Positions 33,878 through 41,942 of a stretch of 64,000 nucleotides of DNA are shown here, piece after piece. The translations under genes and the position numbers were made by a program. Numbering within the stretch: the stretch's first letter is position 1; every line of letters begins with the position of its first letter. The notes beneath the pieces were generated by a model. That model did not search any database. It worked only from the letters and a program-made list of their open reading frames with translations, and was not told where the DNA came from. The stretch comes from an uncultured Archangium sp. (GTDB lineage Bacteria; Myxococcota; Myxococcia; Myxococcales; Myxococcaceae), in the NCBI GenBank assembly GCA_903905455.1, contig CAIVGN010000050.1, positions 1-64,000 on the forward strand, in the 5' to 3' direction.

Positions 33878-35905
33878 GTGCGCGTGACGCCCTCGAGGTT
33901 CGTCTGGGGTTCGGGCCTGCGGCTCGCGGGCGTGGTGCTCGCGCTGCACCTGGGGTCGCTCGCGTGGTGGGTGGTGCCTTCGGTCAGCGGCCTGGCGCTG
34001 CGCGTGCGCGAGGCGTTCTCGGGCATCACCCCGCACCTCGTGGCGCTGCAGGTGCAGGTGGCCCTGGCGCTGGGGGCGCTGGCCTTCGGGGGGGGCGCGG
34101 CCGTGGCCCTGGCGATGCTCGCGGTGGGCGCGCGCCGCTCGCGGCGCTGGAGCTTCGGCCTGTCGCTGGGCCTGGTGGCGCTGGGGCTCGGCCGGGAGAT
34201 CGCCCGCCGGCCCGCGCTCTTCGAAGACCTGCTGTGGCGCCAGGGCTCGCTGCGCGCCCAGGTGCAGGTGTTCCTCGCCGAGCGGGTCGGCTCCCTCGCC
34301 ATCGACCGGTTGCTGGCGGCGCTGGGCCTCGCGTGGCTGCTGGCAGCGCTGCTGCGACAGCAGGGGCGGGCGCGGTGGGCATGGGCGGGCGTCGCGGTGG
34401 TGAGCCTCGGCGCCTTCGCCGGGCCCTCGCTGCGCTGGCCGCGCCGGGTGCACGTCTCGGGCACGCCGATCATCGTGCTCGCCGCCGACTCGCTGCGGCG
34501 CGATCACCTCTCGGGCCTGGGCTACCCCGCGGCCACCACGCCCCACCTCGACGCGCTCCTCGCCCGAGGGGCCAGCCCGGCCGAGCTCTTCGTGCCCCTC
34601 GCCAGCACCACCGCGTCGTGGACGACGTTCCTCACCGGGCTCTACCCGCACCAGCACGGCGTGCGCGACCTGTTCCCCCGTGCAGACCAGACGCACCTCC
34701 ACGTGCCCACCGTGCCGCGCGTGCTGCGCGAGGCGGGGTACTCGACGTCGGTGGTCAGCGACTACGCGGGCGAGACCTTCAGCCGCATCGACTTCGGCTT
34801 CGAGCACCGCGACGTGCCCCCGGCCACCAGCCTCGAGGTGTTCGCCGACCGCGAGGCCTTCCAGCGGCTGCCCTTCGCGCTGGCGTTCCTCACCGGCGCC
34901 TGGGGGCAGCGGCTGTTCCCCGTGGGCAAGTACCTCCCGGTCAACGCCGACCCGAGCGCGCTGACCGACCGCGTGGAAGCCGAGCTGACGCGGCTCGAGG
35001 GCGAGGGGAAGCCGTTCTTCCTCGTGGCCTTCTACTCGGTGACGCACCTGCCCTTCGCGGCCCCCATGCCCGACGCCACCCGCTTCACCAGCGCCGCGTA
35101 CGGCGGGCCCAGCCGCTACGGCTACGAGCTGCAGCAGCTCGGTGACGTCGCGCGCCTCGGCGGCCGCCCGTCGGACGAGGAGATCGCCCAGGTGCGCGGC
35201 CTCTACGACGGCAGCCTCTTCGCCTTCGATCGCGAGGTGGGCCGGGTGCTGCAGCGGCTCGACGACGACGGCCTCACCAACCGCGTGGTGGTGGTGATGG
35301 GCGACCACGGCGAGAACCTCTTCGAGCCCGGGAGCACCACCGAGCACGGCAAGTGGTTCAAGGGCGGCGCGATGGCCAACCGGACCCTCTTCCTCGTCGA
35401 TGCCCCGGGCCAGCACCTGGTGACGCCGCCGCGGCTCAGCGGGGTCGAGGTGATGCCCCTGTGGTTGTCGTGGGCAGGGCTCGGCGCGCCGGGGCCCACC
35501 TTCGCGCCGGCGCGGCCCTTCTTCGGCGAGACCGCGTTGTGGTTGGGCGGCGCGGCGAGCACGCCTCCGGGGGCGATGGCCTACCCGCCGCTGGTCGACC
35601 TGCTGGAGGTCGAGGCCGAGTCGCACGCGCTGGTGCTGCGCGAGCGCTCGGTGGACCAGACGGTGACCGCCAAGCTGCGCGCGGTCACCGAGCCCCCGTG
35701 GTTGCTGGTGTACACGCCCATGGCCGAGCGCGCCGGGTTCGAGCTCTTCGACCTCGTCAACGACCCCTGGGCCGAGCGCGACGTCTCGGCCGTGCAGCCC
35801 GAGGTGACGACGCGCCTCTCGGGCGAGCTGCTGGGCTGGCTCGAAGAAGACCCGCTGCGCTGGCTCGACGCGAAGCAGCACCTGGTGCGGAGGGCCGAAC
35901 AATGA
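33878..35905 (+). CDS. Membrane-anchored sulfatase-fold protein (Thr-type, probable phosphotransferase/hydrolase)
   Basis: 675 residues from GTG 33878, with GAGG about 9 nt upstream. Residues 10-190 hold about five membrane helices (A-G-V-V-L-A-L-H-L-G-S-L; A-L-A-L-G-A-L-A-F-G-G-G). An alkaline-phosphatase/sulfatase domain follows: A-D-S-L-R-R-D-H-L near residue 205, then S-T-T-A-S-W-T-T-F-L-T-G-L-Y-P near 245, and G-D-H-G-E-N-L near 475. Aligning on L-T-G places Thr where formylglycine sulfatases have Cys/Ser, and the C-x-P-x-R signature is absent. This resembles the LTA-synthase/phosphoethanolamine-transferase branch. The stop overlaps the next start (ATGA), so the two genes are coupled. 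Confidence 0.85.
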   Translation: MRVTPSRFVWGSGLRLAGVVLALHLGSLAWWVVPSVSGLALRVREAFSGITPHLVALQVQVALALGALAFGGGAAVALAMLAVGARRSRRWSFGLSLGLVALGLGREIARRPALFEDLLWRQGSLRAQVQVFLAERVGSLAIDRLLAALGLAWLLAALLRQQGRARWAWAGVAVVSLGAFAGPSLRWPRRVHVSGTPIIVLAADSLRRDHLSGLGYPAATTPHLDALLARGASPAELFVPLASTTASWTTFLTGLYPHQHGVRDLFPRADQTHLHVPTVPRVLREAGYSTSVVSDYAGETFSRIDFGFEHRDVPPATSLEVFADREAFQRLPFALAFLTGAWGQRLFPVGKYLPVNADPSALTDRVEAELTRLEGEGKPFFLVAFYSVTHLPFAAPMPDATRFTSAAYGGPSRYGYELQQLGDVARLGGRPSDEEIAQVRGLYDGSLFAFDREVGRVLQRLDDDGLTNRVVVVMGDHGENLFEPGSTTEHGKWFKGGAMANRTLFLVDAPGQHLVTPPRLSGVEVMPLWLSWAGLGAPGPTFAPARPFFGETALWLGGAASTPPGAMAYPPLVDLLEVEAESHALVLRERSVDQTVTAKLRAVTEPPWLLVYTPMAERAGFELFDLVNDPWAERDVSAVQPEVTTRLSGELLGWLEEDPLRWLDAKQHLVRRAEQ

Positions 35906-38106
35906 ACCGCGTCGCCTGGCTGACGCTCGCCCTGGCGCTGGTGGGCCCTGCCTGCCACGAAGCCCGGCCCGTGGCCCCCGTGCCGGCGCGGCTGACCGCG
36001 TGGCTGGCGAGCGCGCTCGAGGTGCCGGCGCCGGTGCGGACGCCGCGCGTGCTCCACCTCGACGCCCCCGGCGCGGCCGCGGGTGCGCGCTGGTCGATGA
36101 CCCAACCCGTGGAGGCGGGCCGCGAGCTGGTGCTCCGCGCGCGCTTGCCGCTGGTGGGCGGCGAGCCGGCGCGACTGCTGGTCTATGCCGCCGCCTCGGG
36201 GGTTGCCGACGCCGGGCCCCGGCCGCTCACCGCGCTCCCGGCCGCGGCGCCGCTGGGCGAGTGCCTGCGCCAGTCGACCGGCCCGCGGGAGATCGTCTGC
36301 CAGCTGCGCTTCACCGTGCCCGCCCCGGCGACGGCGCTGCTGCTGGTGGCCGAACACGCCGAGCGCGGGGTGTCGTCGGTGGACGTCTTCGAGGCCGAGT
36401 TGAACGACTTCCGCGCGGCCGATGGGCCCCGCCTGGCGCCGCTCGTCAAGCGCACCTCGCTCCTCTCGGAGGGCGGGGTGAGCTGGCAGACCGCCCTGAG
36501 CGCGAGACCCGGCGGGCGCTACGTGTTCCCGCTCGAGCTGGGGCAAGACGCGCAGCTGGTCTTCTCCACGGGGCACGAGCACGGCAGCGCCGCGGCGCCG
36601 GTGCGCTTCGTGGTCCGCCAGGACGAGCGCGTGCTGCTCGACGAGACCGTCGCGCCCGACGGGCGCTGGCACCCGCACCGGCTGACCCTCAGTGGCCTTC
36701 CCGGCGCGTCGAGCCGGCTCACGCTCGAGAGCTTCCCGGTGCCGGGCGCCCTGGGACAGGCGCGGGGGCTGTGGGGGGCGCCGCGGGTGGTGAGCCCCAC
36801 CGACAAGCCCAACGTCTTGCTCATCTCCATCGACGCCCTGCGCCCCGACCACCTCAGCGTCTCGGGGTACCCGCGCGACACCTCTCCGTTCCTCGAGCGC
36901 TTCGCCACGGTCTCGACGCGCTTCGACCGGGCGACGGCGCAGGCGGGGCGCACCTGGGAGTCGATGTCGTCGCTGCTCACCGGGCGCTACCCGGCCCACA
37001 GCGGCGTGCGCGAGCGCGGCGTGGCGTTGCCCCGCGACGTGCCCACGCTGGCTGACGTGCTCTCCGCCGCCGGCTACGACACCTACGCCGGGGGCGACGT
37101 GGCGATGTTCCCCTCGTCGACCTTCGCCACCTTCGACGAGCAGGTGCTGGCGCCCAAGCCGCCGGGCCGCCAGTACACGACGGTGCCGCAGGTCGCGCAG
37201 TGGGCCCCGCGGATGAAGCAGGGCGGGGTGTTCGCGTGGCTGCACCTCGAGCACCCGCACTACGAGCTCGTTCCCACCGAGCCGGGGCGCTACGGGGCCG
37301 GCCTCGAGGGCCGCTTCAACGAGCGCTACACCATGGCCGACAAGGCGCGCTTCGAGTTCACCGACACGCTCACGCCGGCAGAGCAGCAGCAGGTCATCGC
37401 GCTCTACGACGCGTCGATTCGCGACGCCGACCGCGAGGTGGGCCAGGTGCTCGAGGTGCTCGAGAACGCGGGCGCCGCCGACAACACCATCATCATCATC
37501 ACCGCCGATCACGGCGAGAACCTCGGCGAACACGAGTTCACCCTCGAGCACGAGACCCCGTGGGACGCGGTGCTCCACGTGCCCCTGTTCATCGCCTGGC
37601 CGGGTCACCTGCCGGGCGGCCAGGCGGTGGGCACCGGGGTACAGTTGATCGACCTCGCCCCCACGGTGCTTTCGCTGGCGGGGTTGCCACCCGCGCCGGA
37701 GCTCGACGGCCGGGACCTGTCGGGCGCGCTGCGCGGTGGGCCGCTCGCGGAGCAGCCGTCGATCGCCGAGTTCCACGCGCAGATGTACTCGGTGTACTTC
37801 GGCCGCCAGCACCTGCTGCTCAACCCGCTGGGCGGGCGCATCGTGATGCACGGCCGCGCGCTGACCTTCGAGAAGGAGGCCCTCTTCGCGCTCGACGAAG
37901 ATCCCCGCGAGCTGCACAACCTCATCGGCGGCGCGCCTCCCGCGGCCCGGGCGTTGGTGGGCCGCGCCGAGCAGGAGCTGCAGCGCTTGAACCAGCTCGC
38001 CGAGACCCGGGGCACCGCCGCGCCCGGCCAGGCCGCGCTCGAGGCGCTCCGGCAGGCGGGCTACCTCCAGGATGAGCCGGCCCCGACGGCGGCTGGCGCC
38101 CCCTGA
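35902..38106 (+). CDS. Sulfatase-fold lipoprotein (Thr-type)
   Basis: 734 residues from ATG 35902. The signal MNRVAWLTLALALVGPAC has lipobox G-P-A-C. Residues about 30-290 are a beta-rich N-terminal region (two jelly-roll-like halves). The sulfatase domain starts at N-V-L-L-I-S-I-D-A-L-R-P-D-H-L near residue 305. The nucleophile region A-Q-A-G-R-T-W-E-S-M-S-S-L-L-T-G again has Thr at the Cys/Ser position and lacks C-x-P-x-R. Metal ligands are present in A-D-H-G-E-N-L-G-E-H-E near residue 535. It is coupled to the membrane-anchored paralogue upstream. The pair could modify an envelope glycolipid, one in the inner membrane and one as a lipoprotein (inference). Confidence 0.85.
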   Translation: MNRVAWLTLALALVGPACHEARPVAPVPARLTAWLASALEVPAPVRTPRVLHLDAPGAAAGARWSMTQPVEAGRELVLRARLPLVGGEPARLLVYAAASGVADAGPRPLTALPAAAPLGECLRQSTGPREIVCQLRFTVPAPATALLLVAEHAERGVSSVDVFEAELNDFRAADGPRLAPLVKRTSLLSEGGVSWQTALSARPGGRYVFPLELGQDAQLVFSTGHEHGSAAAPVRFVVRQDERVLLDETVAPDGRWHPHRLTLSGLPGASSRLTLESFPVPGALGQARGLWGAPRVVSPTDKPNVLLISIDALRPDHLSVSGYPRDTSPFLERFATVSTRFDRATAQAGRTWESMSSLLTGRYPAHSGVRERGVALPRDVPTLADVLSAAGYDTYAGGDVAMFPSSTFATFDEQVLAPKPPGRQYTTVPQVAQWAPRMKQGGVFAWLHLEHPHYELVPTEPGRYGAGLEGRFNERYTMADKARFEFTDTLTPAEQQQVIALYDASIRDADREVGQVLEVLENAGAADNTIIIITADHGENLGEHEFTLEHETPWDAVLHVPLFIAWPGHLPGGQAVGTGVQLIDLAPTVLSLAGLPPAPELDGRDLSGALRGGPLAEQPSIAEFHAQMYSVYFGRQHLLLNPLGGRIVMHGRALTFEKEALFALDEDPRELHNLIGGAPPAARALVGRAEQELQRLNQLAETRGTAAPGQAALEALRQAGYLQDEPAPTAAGAP

Positions 38107-38122
38107 GCCTGCACCGCCGACC

Positions 38123-40078
38123 TCAGGCGTCGCGGGCCCGGGGCGCGAACTCGCCCTTCCAGTTGCGCCACGAGAGCGCCGCCAGCGCCAGCGCGCCGAC
38201 CGAGGCCACGCCGAAGATCTGCCCCTCGAGGCCGGGCGCGAAGTACGACGCCACCAGGCCCACCGCCATCGGCACCACCGACCAGTAGAAGCCCGAGTGC
38301 AGGGTGATGCCGCCGGTGATGCAGATCGCGCCGACGTAGACGAAGTTGTGGAACACCGTCGAGCGGGGGTCCTGGTTGAGGCTCGCCGCCAACAGCCGCT
38401 GGACCAGGGCGCCCATGCCCGCCATGCCCACGATGCCCATCAGGCGGCGGTTGAGGCGCGTCGAGAGCAGCGAGCGCCGTCCCAGCCACAGCGCCAGCGA
38501 GAAGAAGGTCATCACCACGGCCAGCAGGCTCGAGAGGTACCAGCGGCCGGCGAGCGTGACGTGGAGCGCGGGGAACAGCTGCGGCAGGAAGATGACGATG
38601 AAGATTCCCACCGTCGTGGCGAGGAAGGCGAACACCCGCTGCCGGAGGGCGACCGCCGGGTCCATCTCCTGGCTGAGGTGCGCGAAGCGCTGTTGCTGCC
38701 GCTGGGCCTCGGCCGCACCCCGCTCGAGCTTCACCAGCGCCTCGTGGAGATCCGCGGGCACCTGCTCCAGTTCGCTGATCAGCGAGCGCGCGGCCACGAG
38801 GTTGCCCTGGGCCAGCTCGTAGCGCGCGGTGGCCTCGATGCACCGCGAGAGCCCGCGCCGCGCGGCCTCGTTGTCGGGCCACTCGCGCAGCGCCTGGCTG
38901 AAGCCGAAGCGGCACTCCGAGAGCAGCGGGTAGACCTTCTCGTGCGCGGTGGTCTGCAGCGTGGCGATCAGCGCCTGGAGCCGTTCGTCGGCCGCCTTCG
39001 CCAGCTGCACCGAGCCCCGGTGGCGCAGGAAGCCGCCGAGGGCCTCGCGGAACTCGAGGGCCGTGGCGTAGCGGCCTGACGGCTCCACGGACATGGCCTT
39101 GGCGCAGATGGCGACCAGCTCTTCGGGCGCGGAAGGCGGGGGCGGCGCGGGCTTGCAGTCCCAGGCGGCCTCGAGCACCCCGCGGAGATCGGGGCCGGAC
39201 CACGGCGGGTTGCCAGTCAGCAGCTCGTAGAGCGTCGCCCCGAGCAGGAAGATGTCCGTGCGCTCGTCCATCTGCGCGTCGTCGCCGGTCACCATCTCCG
39301 GGGCCATGTACACCGGGCTGCCCACGAGGCTCGGCTTGCGCTTCTCGCCCGGCTTGACCTTGCGCGTGGCGATGCCCCAGTCGGCCACGTACACCTCGCC
39401 AAACTCCCCGATGAGGATGTTGGCGGGCTTGATGTCGCGGTGGAGCACGCCCTTGCGGTGCGCGTAGGCGATGGCGTTGCACACGTGACGCAAGAGCTCG
39501 ACGTGGGTCTCGATGCGGTCTCCGCCCGACGAGGCGATGCGGTTCCAGGCCGGGTCTTCCGCGTGGCGAATGAGCATGCTCCACGACACGCCGTCGACGC
39601 GCTTCATCACCAGCGCCGGGCGGCCCTCGGCGTCGCTGGCCAGCGAGTACACGGGGATGACGCCGGGGTGCTCGAGCGCGCCGGTGGTCTTGGCCTCGTG
39701 CAGCAGCGCGTTGATGGTGCCCTTCGAGGCGTTGGTGCGCGGCACCTTCACCGCCACGTCGCGGCCCAGCGAGGCCTGGCGCGCGAGCAGCACCCGGCCC
39801 ATGCCCCCTTCGCCCAACAGGCCGGTGACCACGAGGTCCCGGTGCAGCAGCTCCTGCCGGGCCTCGGTCTGCCCCGGCGGGGTCAACGAGAGCCGGGGGA
39901 GGTCTTCGCGCTCGGTGTCGACCACCGGCAGGCTCGCTTCGCCCGAGCGGATGGTGGCCTCTTCCCAGTCGCGCACCCGGGTGCTGTCGAGGCCCACGGC
40001 GGTGCCCGCGTCGGCCGGCAACGAGTCGAGCCCGAGCGAGTTCCACAGCTGGTTGAGGGTCGAGGAATCGCCGCGCAT
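38123..40078 (-). CDS. Membrane Ser/Thr protein kinase with C-terminal multi-helix domain
   Basis: 651 residues from ATG 40078; TAAGGT/AGGTGA lies 13 nt upstream. An upstream in-frame start exists but runs over the divergent gene. The kinase domain spans about 75-340: G-E-G-G-M-G-R-V, V-A-V-K-V, catalytic H-R-D-I-K-P-A-N-I-L near residue 210, and G-S-P-V-Y-M-A-P-E. The DFG motif reads D-W-G (V-A-D-W-G-I-A). A helical linker follows (about 350-475, rich in L-x-E-L-x-Q). About six membrane helices come at 480-640 (V-F-A-F-L-A-T-T-V-G-I-F-I-V-I-F; L-L-A-V-V-M-T-F-F-S-L-A-L). It is probably an inner-membrane signalling kinase. The 38106 gene converges on it, 16 bp apart. Confidence 0.92.
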   Translation of the reverse strand: MRGDSSTLNQLWNSLGLDSLPADAGTAVGLDSTRVRDWEEATIRSGEASLPVVDTEREDLPRLSLTPPGQTEARQELLHRDLVVTGLLGEGGMGRVLLARQASLGRDVAVKVPRTNASKGTINALLHEAKTTGALEHPGVIPVYSLASDAEGRPALVMKRVDGVSWSMLIRHAEDPAWNRIASSGGDRIETHVELLRHVCNAIAYAHRKGVLHRDIKPANILIGEFGEVYVADWGIATRKVKPGEKRKPSLVGSPVYMAPEMVTGDDAQMDERTDIFLLGATLYELLTGNPPWSGPDLRGVLEAAWDCKPAPPPPSAPEELVAICAKAMSVEPSGRYATALEFREALGGFLRHRGSVQLAKAADERLQALIATLQTTAHEKVYPLLSECRFGFSQALREWPDNEAARRGLSRCIEATARYELAQGNLVAARSLISELEQVPADLHEALVKLERGAAEAQRQQQRFAHLSQEMDPAVALRQRVFAFLATTVGIFIVIFLPQLFPALHVTLAGRWYLSSLLAVVMTFFSLALWLGRRSLLSTRLNRRLMGIVGMAGMGALVQRLLAASLNQDPRSTVFHNFVYVGAICITGGITLHSGFYWSVVPMAVGLVASYFAPGLEGQIFGVASVGALALAALSWRNWKGEFAPRARDA

Positions 40079-40085
40079 GAAAGTC

Positions 40086-40091
40086 ACCTTA
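40086..40091 (-). promoter_or_regulatory. Possible -10 box (TAAGGT) before the membrane kinase gene
   Basis: On the minus strand TAAGGT begins 13 nt before the ATG at 40078. It also contains AGGTGA, which could act as a Shine-Dalgarno, so its role is ambiguous. Confidence 0.3.
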
Positions 40092-40122
40092 CCCACATCG
40101 GGCTGAGCCACACTCAGGGTCT

Positions 40123-40968
40123 GTGAATTGCCCTGCATGCGGGTACTACAACCCCTCGGGCCAGCAGGCGTGTTTTCACTGCGCGCTGCCCCTGCCGATG
40201 CCCGCCGGTGACGCCTTCTGCGCGGCCCACCCCGAGGTGCGCGCCACCGGCTCGTGTTCCCGCTGCGGCACCTTCGGCTGCGGCGCCTGCCTCGAGCAGC
40301 GCGGCGCCGACTGGCTGTGCCCCCGGTGCCGGGCGCGCGTCTCGGTGCTCCCGTGGGACGAGCGCGAGTCGCTGGGCCTGTGGCGGGCGTGGTGGCGCAC
40401 CTCGGTGCAGCTGCTCTCGAGTCCCACCCAGACCCTGGGCGGGGCCGCGCCCGACGCCCCGCTCGGCAGCTCCATGCTCTACGCCGCGCTGAGCACCGCC
40501 GCCGGCTTCGGGCCGACCCTCTTGATGTACGCGGTCATCTACATTCCCCTGGCGCAGCTGGGCTCGAAGGGCGCCGGCTTCGGGGTGGCCAGCGCCGTGG
40601 TGCCGGTGGTGATGGTGGCCTACCTCCTGTTCCTGATGGCCATGCAACTGGCAGGCGTGCTCGTCCTGTCCGGGCTCGATCACCTCGGGCTGATGCTCGC
40701 CGGCGCGCAGCCGAAGGCGTACACGGTGACGGTGCGGGCCCACGCGCTGTCCATGGCGCCGTACCTGGTGGGCCTGGTGCCGGTGTGCGGCTTCTACGTC
40801 TTCCCGGTGTGGTCGCTGGTGGTGCGGGTCATGGCCAACCTCCACTTTCACCGCACCACGGCGGGCAAGGCCGCGGGGGCGGTGCTCCTGCCGCTGCTGT
40901 TGCTGTGCGGCGGGGTGCTGGGGATCTCCGCGGTGGTGTTGTCGCTCACGCTGGGCGCCGCGCGCTGA
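40123..40968 (+). CDS. Zinc-ribbon Yip1-type integral membrane protein
   Basis: 281 residues from GTG 40123, divergent from the kinase gene. Residues 1-72 hold three Cys pairs of treble-clef/zinc-ribbon type: C-P-A-C near 3-6, C-x-x-C at about 18-21, and later C-S-R-C, C-G-A-C and C-P-R-C (residues 43-67), so two or three zinc sites. From about residue 95 there is a Yip1/DUF-type membrane domain with five or six helices ([34 protein letters not shown]). It may regulate or anchor a partner at the inner membrane. Function is unknown. Confidence 0.85.
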   Translation: MNCPACGYYNPSGQQACFHCALPLPMPAGDAFCAAHPEVRATGSCSRCGTFGCGACLEQRGADWLCPRCRARVSVLPWDERESLGLWRAWWRTSVQLLSSPTQTLGGAAPDAPLGSSMLYAALSTAAGFGPTLLMYAVIYIPLAQLGSKGAGFGVASAVVPVVMVAYLLFLMAMQLAGVLVLSGLDHLGLMLAGAQPKAYTVTVRAHALSMAPYLVGLVPVCGFYVFPVWSLVVRVMANLHFHRTTAGKAAGAVLLPLLLLCGGVLGISAVVLSLTLGAAR

Positions 40969-40974
40969 TACGGT
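40969..40974 (+). promoter_or_regulatory. Possible -10 box (TACGGT) before deoC
   Basis: TACGGT begins 16 nt before the deoC ATG at 40985, overlapping the previous stop region (TGA at 40966). No Shine-Dalgarno sequence is visible between it and the start. Confidence 0.35.
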
Positions 40975-40984
40975 CTGCGGCCTC

Positions 40985-41899
40985 ATGTCCAACGAAGTCA
41001 ACGCCCTGGTCGAAGACATCACCGAGCGCGTGAAGCGCCGCCTCGATTCGCTCCGCGTCGGCAAGGAAGAGCCCTGCACCACGGGCCCCGCGAAGCCCCA
41101 CGGCGACGCGACCGGCTCGGCGCCCGAGTGCGCGCCGGCCTGCAGCCAGTGCACCAACCACGACACCTGCGGCACCTCGCTGTCGGTGCGCGCCGGCCTG
41201 ACCTCGCGGGTGACGCCCGACAAGCTGCGCACCAGCCAGGACATCGCCCAGTTCATCGACCACACCCTGCTCAAGCCCGAGGCCACCCGCGAAGAGGTGC
41301 TCAAGCTGTGCGAGGAGGCCAAGAAGTACGGCTTCGCCACGGTGTGCGTGAACTCCATCAACGTGGGCACGGCCGCCCGCGCGCTCCACGGCTCGCCGGT
41401 GATCGCCATCGCCGTCGTCGGCTTCCCCCTAGGCGCCGGCATCCCCACCGCCAAGGCCTTCGAGACCCGCGAGGCCGTGCGCTGCGGCGCGAAGGAGATC
41501 GACACCGTCATCAACATCGGCGCGCTCAAGGGCAAGGACTACGCGCTGGTGCAGAAGGACATCGAGGCGGTGGTCAACGCCGCGAAGCCCTGGCCGGTGA
41601 AGGTCATCCTCGAGACCTCGCAGCTGACCAACGAAGAGAAGATCATCGGCTGCGCGCTCTCCAAGGCGGCCGGCGCGGCGTTCGTGAAGACCTCCACCGG
41701 CTTCGCGCAGGGCGGGGCGACGGTCGAAGACGTGGCCCTCATGCGCCGCATCGTCGGCGAAGACGTCGGGGTGAAGGCCTCGGGCGGCGTGCGATCGACC
41801 GAAGACGCGATGAAGATGATCTCCGCGGGCGCCAACCGCATCGGGGCCTCGGCGTCGATCGCCATCGTCACCGGCGCCAAGTCGAACTCGAAGTACTGA
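40985..41899 (+). CDS. deoC: Deoxyribose-phosphate aldolase with Cys-rich N-terminal extension
   Basis: 304 residues from ATG 40985. DeoC converts 2-deoxyribose-5-phosphate to glyceraldehyde-3-phosphate and acetaldehyde. The core (residues about 85-304) has [12 protein letters not shown] near residue 90, [13 protein letters not shown] and the Schiff-base Lys235 in F-V-K-T-S-T-G-F. Residues 1-24 form an amphipathic helix ([15 protein letters not shown]), and residues 49-62 hold C-x3-C-x2-C-x5-C with a further Cys31. Typical DeoC is about 220 residues, so roughly 80 residues are extra. The helix resembles microcompartment encapsulation peptides, but no shell genes are in the window. The pentose-mutase gene follows, a logical pathway neighbour. 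Confidence 0.93.
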   Translation: MSNEVNALVEDITERVKRRLDSLRVGKEEPCTTGPAKPHGDATGSAPECAPACSQCTNHDTCGTSLSVRAGLTSRVTPDKLRTSQDIAQFIDHTLLKPEATREEVLKLCEEAKKYGFATVCVNSINVGTAARALHGSPVIAIAVVGFPLGAGIPTAKAFETREAVRCGAKEIDTVINIGALKGKDYALVQKDIEAVVNAAKPWPVKVILETSQLTNEEKIIGCALSKAAGAAFVKTSTGFAQGGATVEDVALMRRIVGEDVGVKASGGVRSTEDAMKMISAGANRIGASASIAIVTGAKSNSKY

Positions 41900-41942
41900 G
41901 CATTTCTTCCCGCGTGCCCCCGGTTGCCGTATTCCCGGGAAC

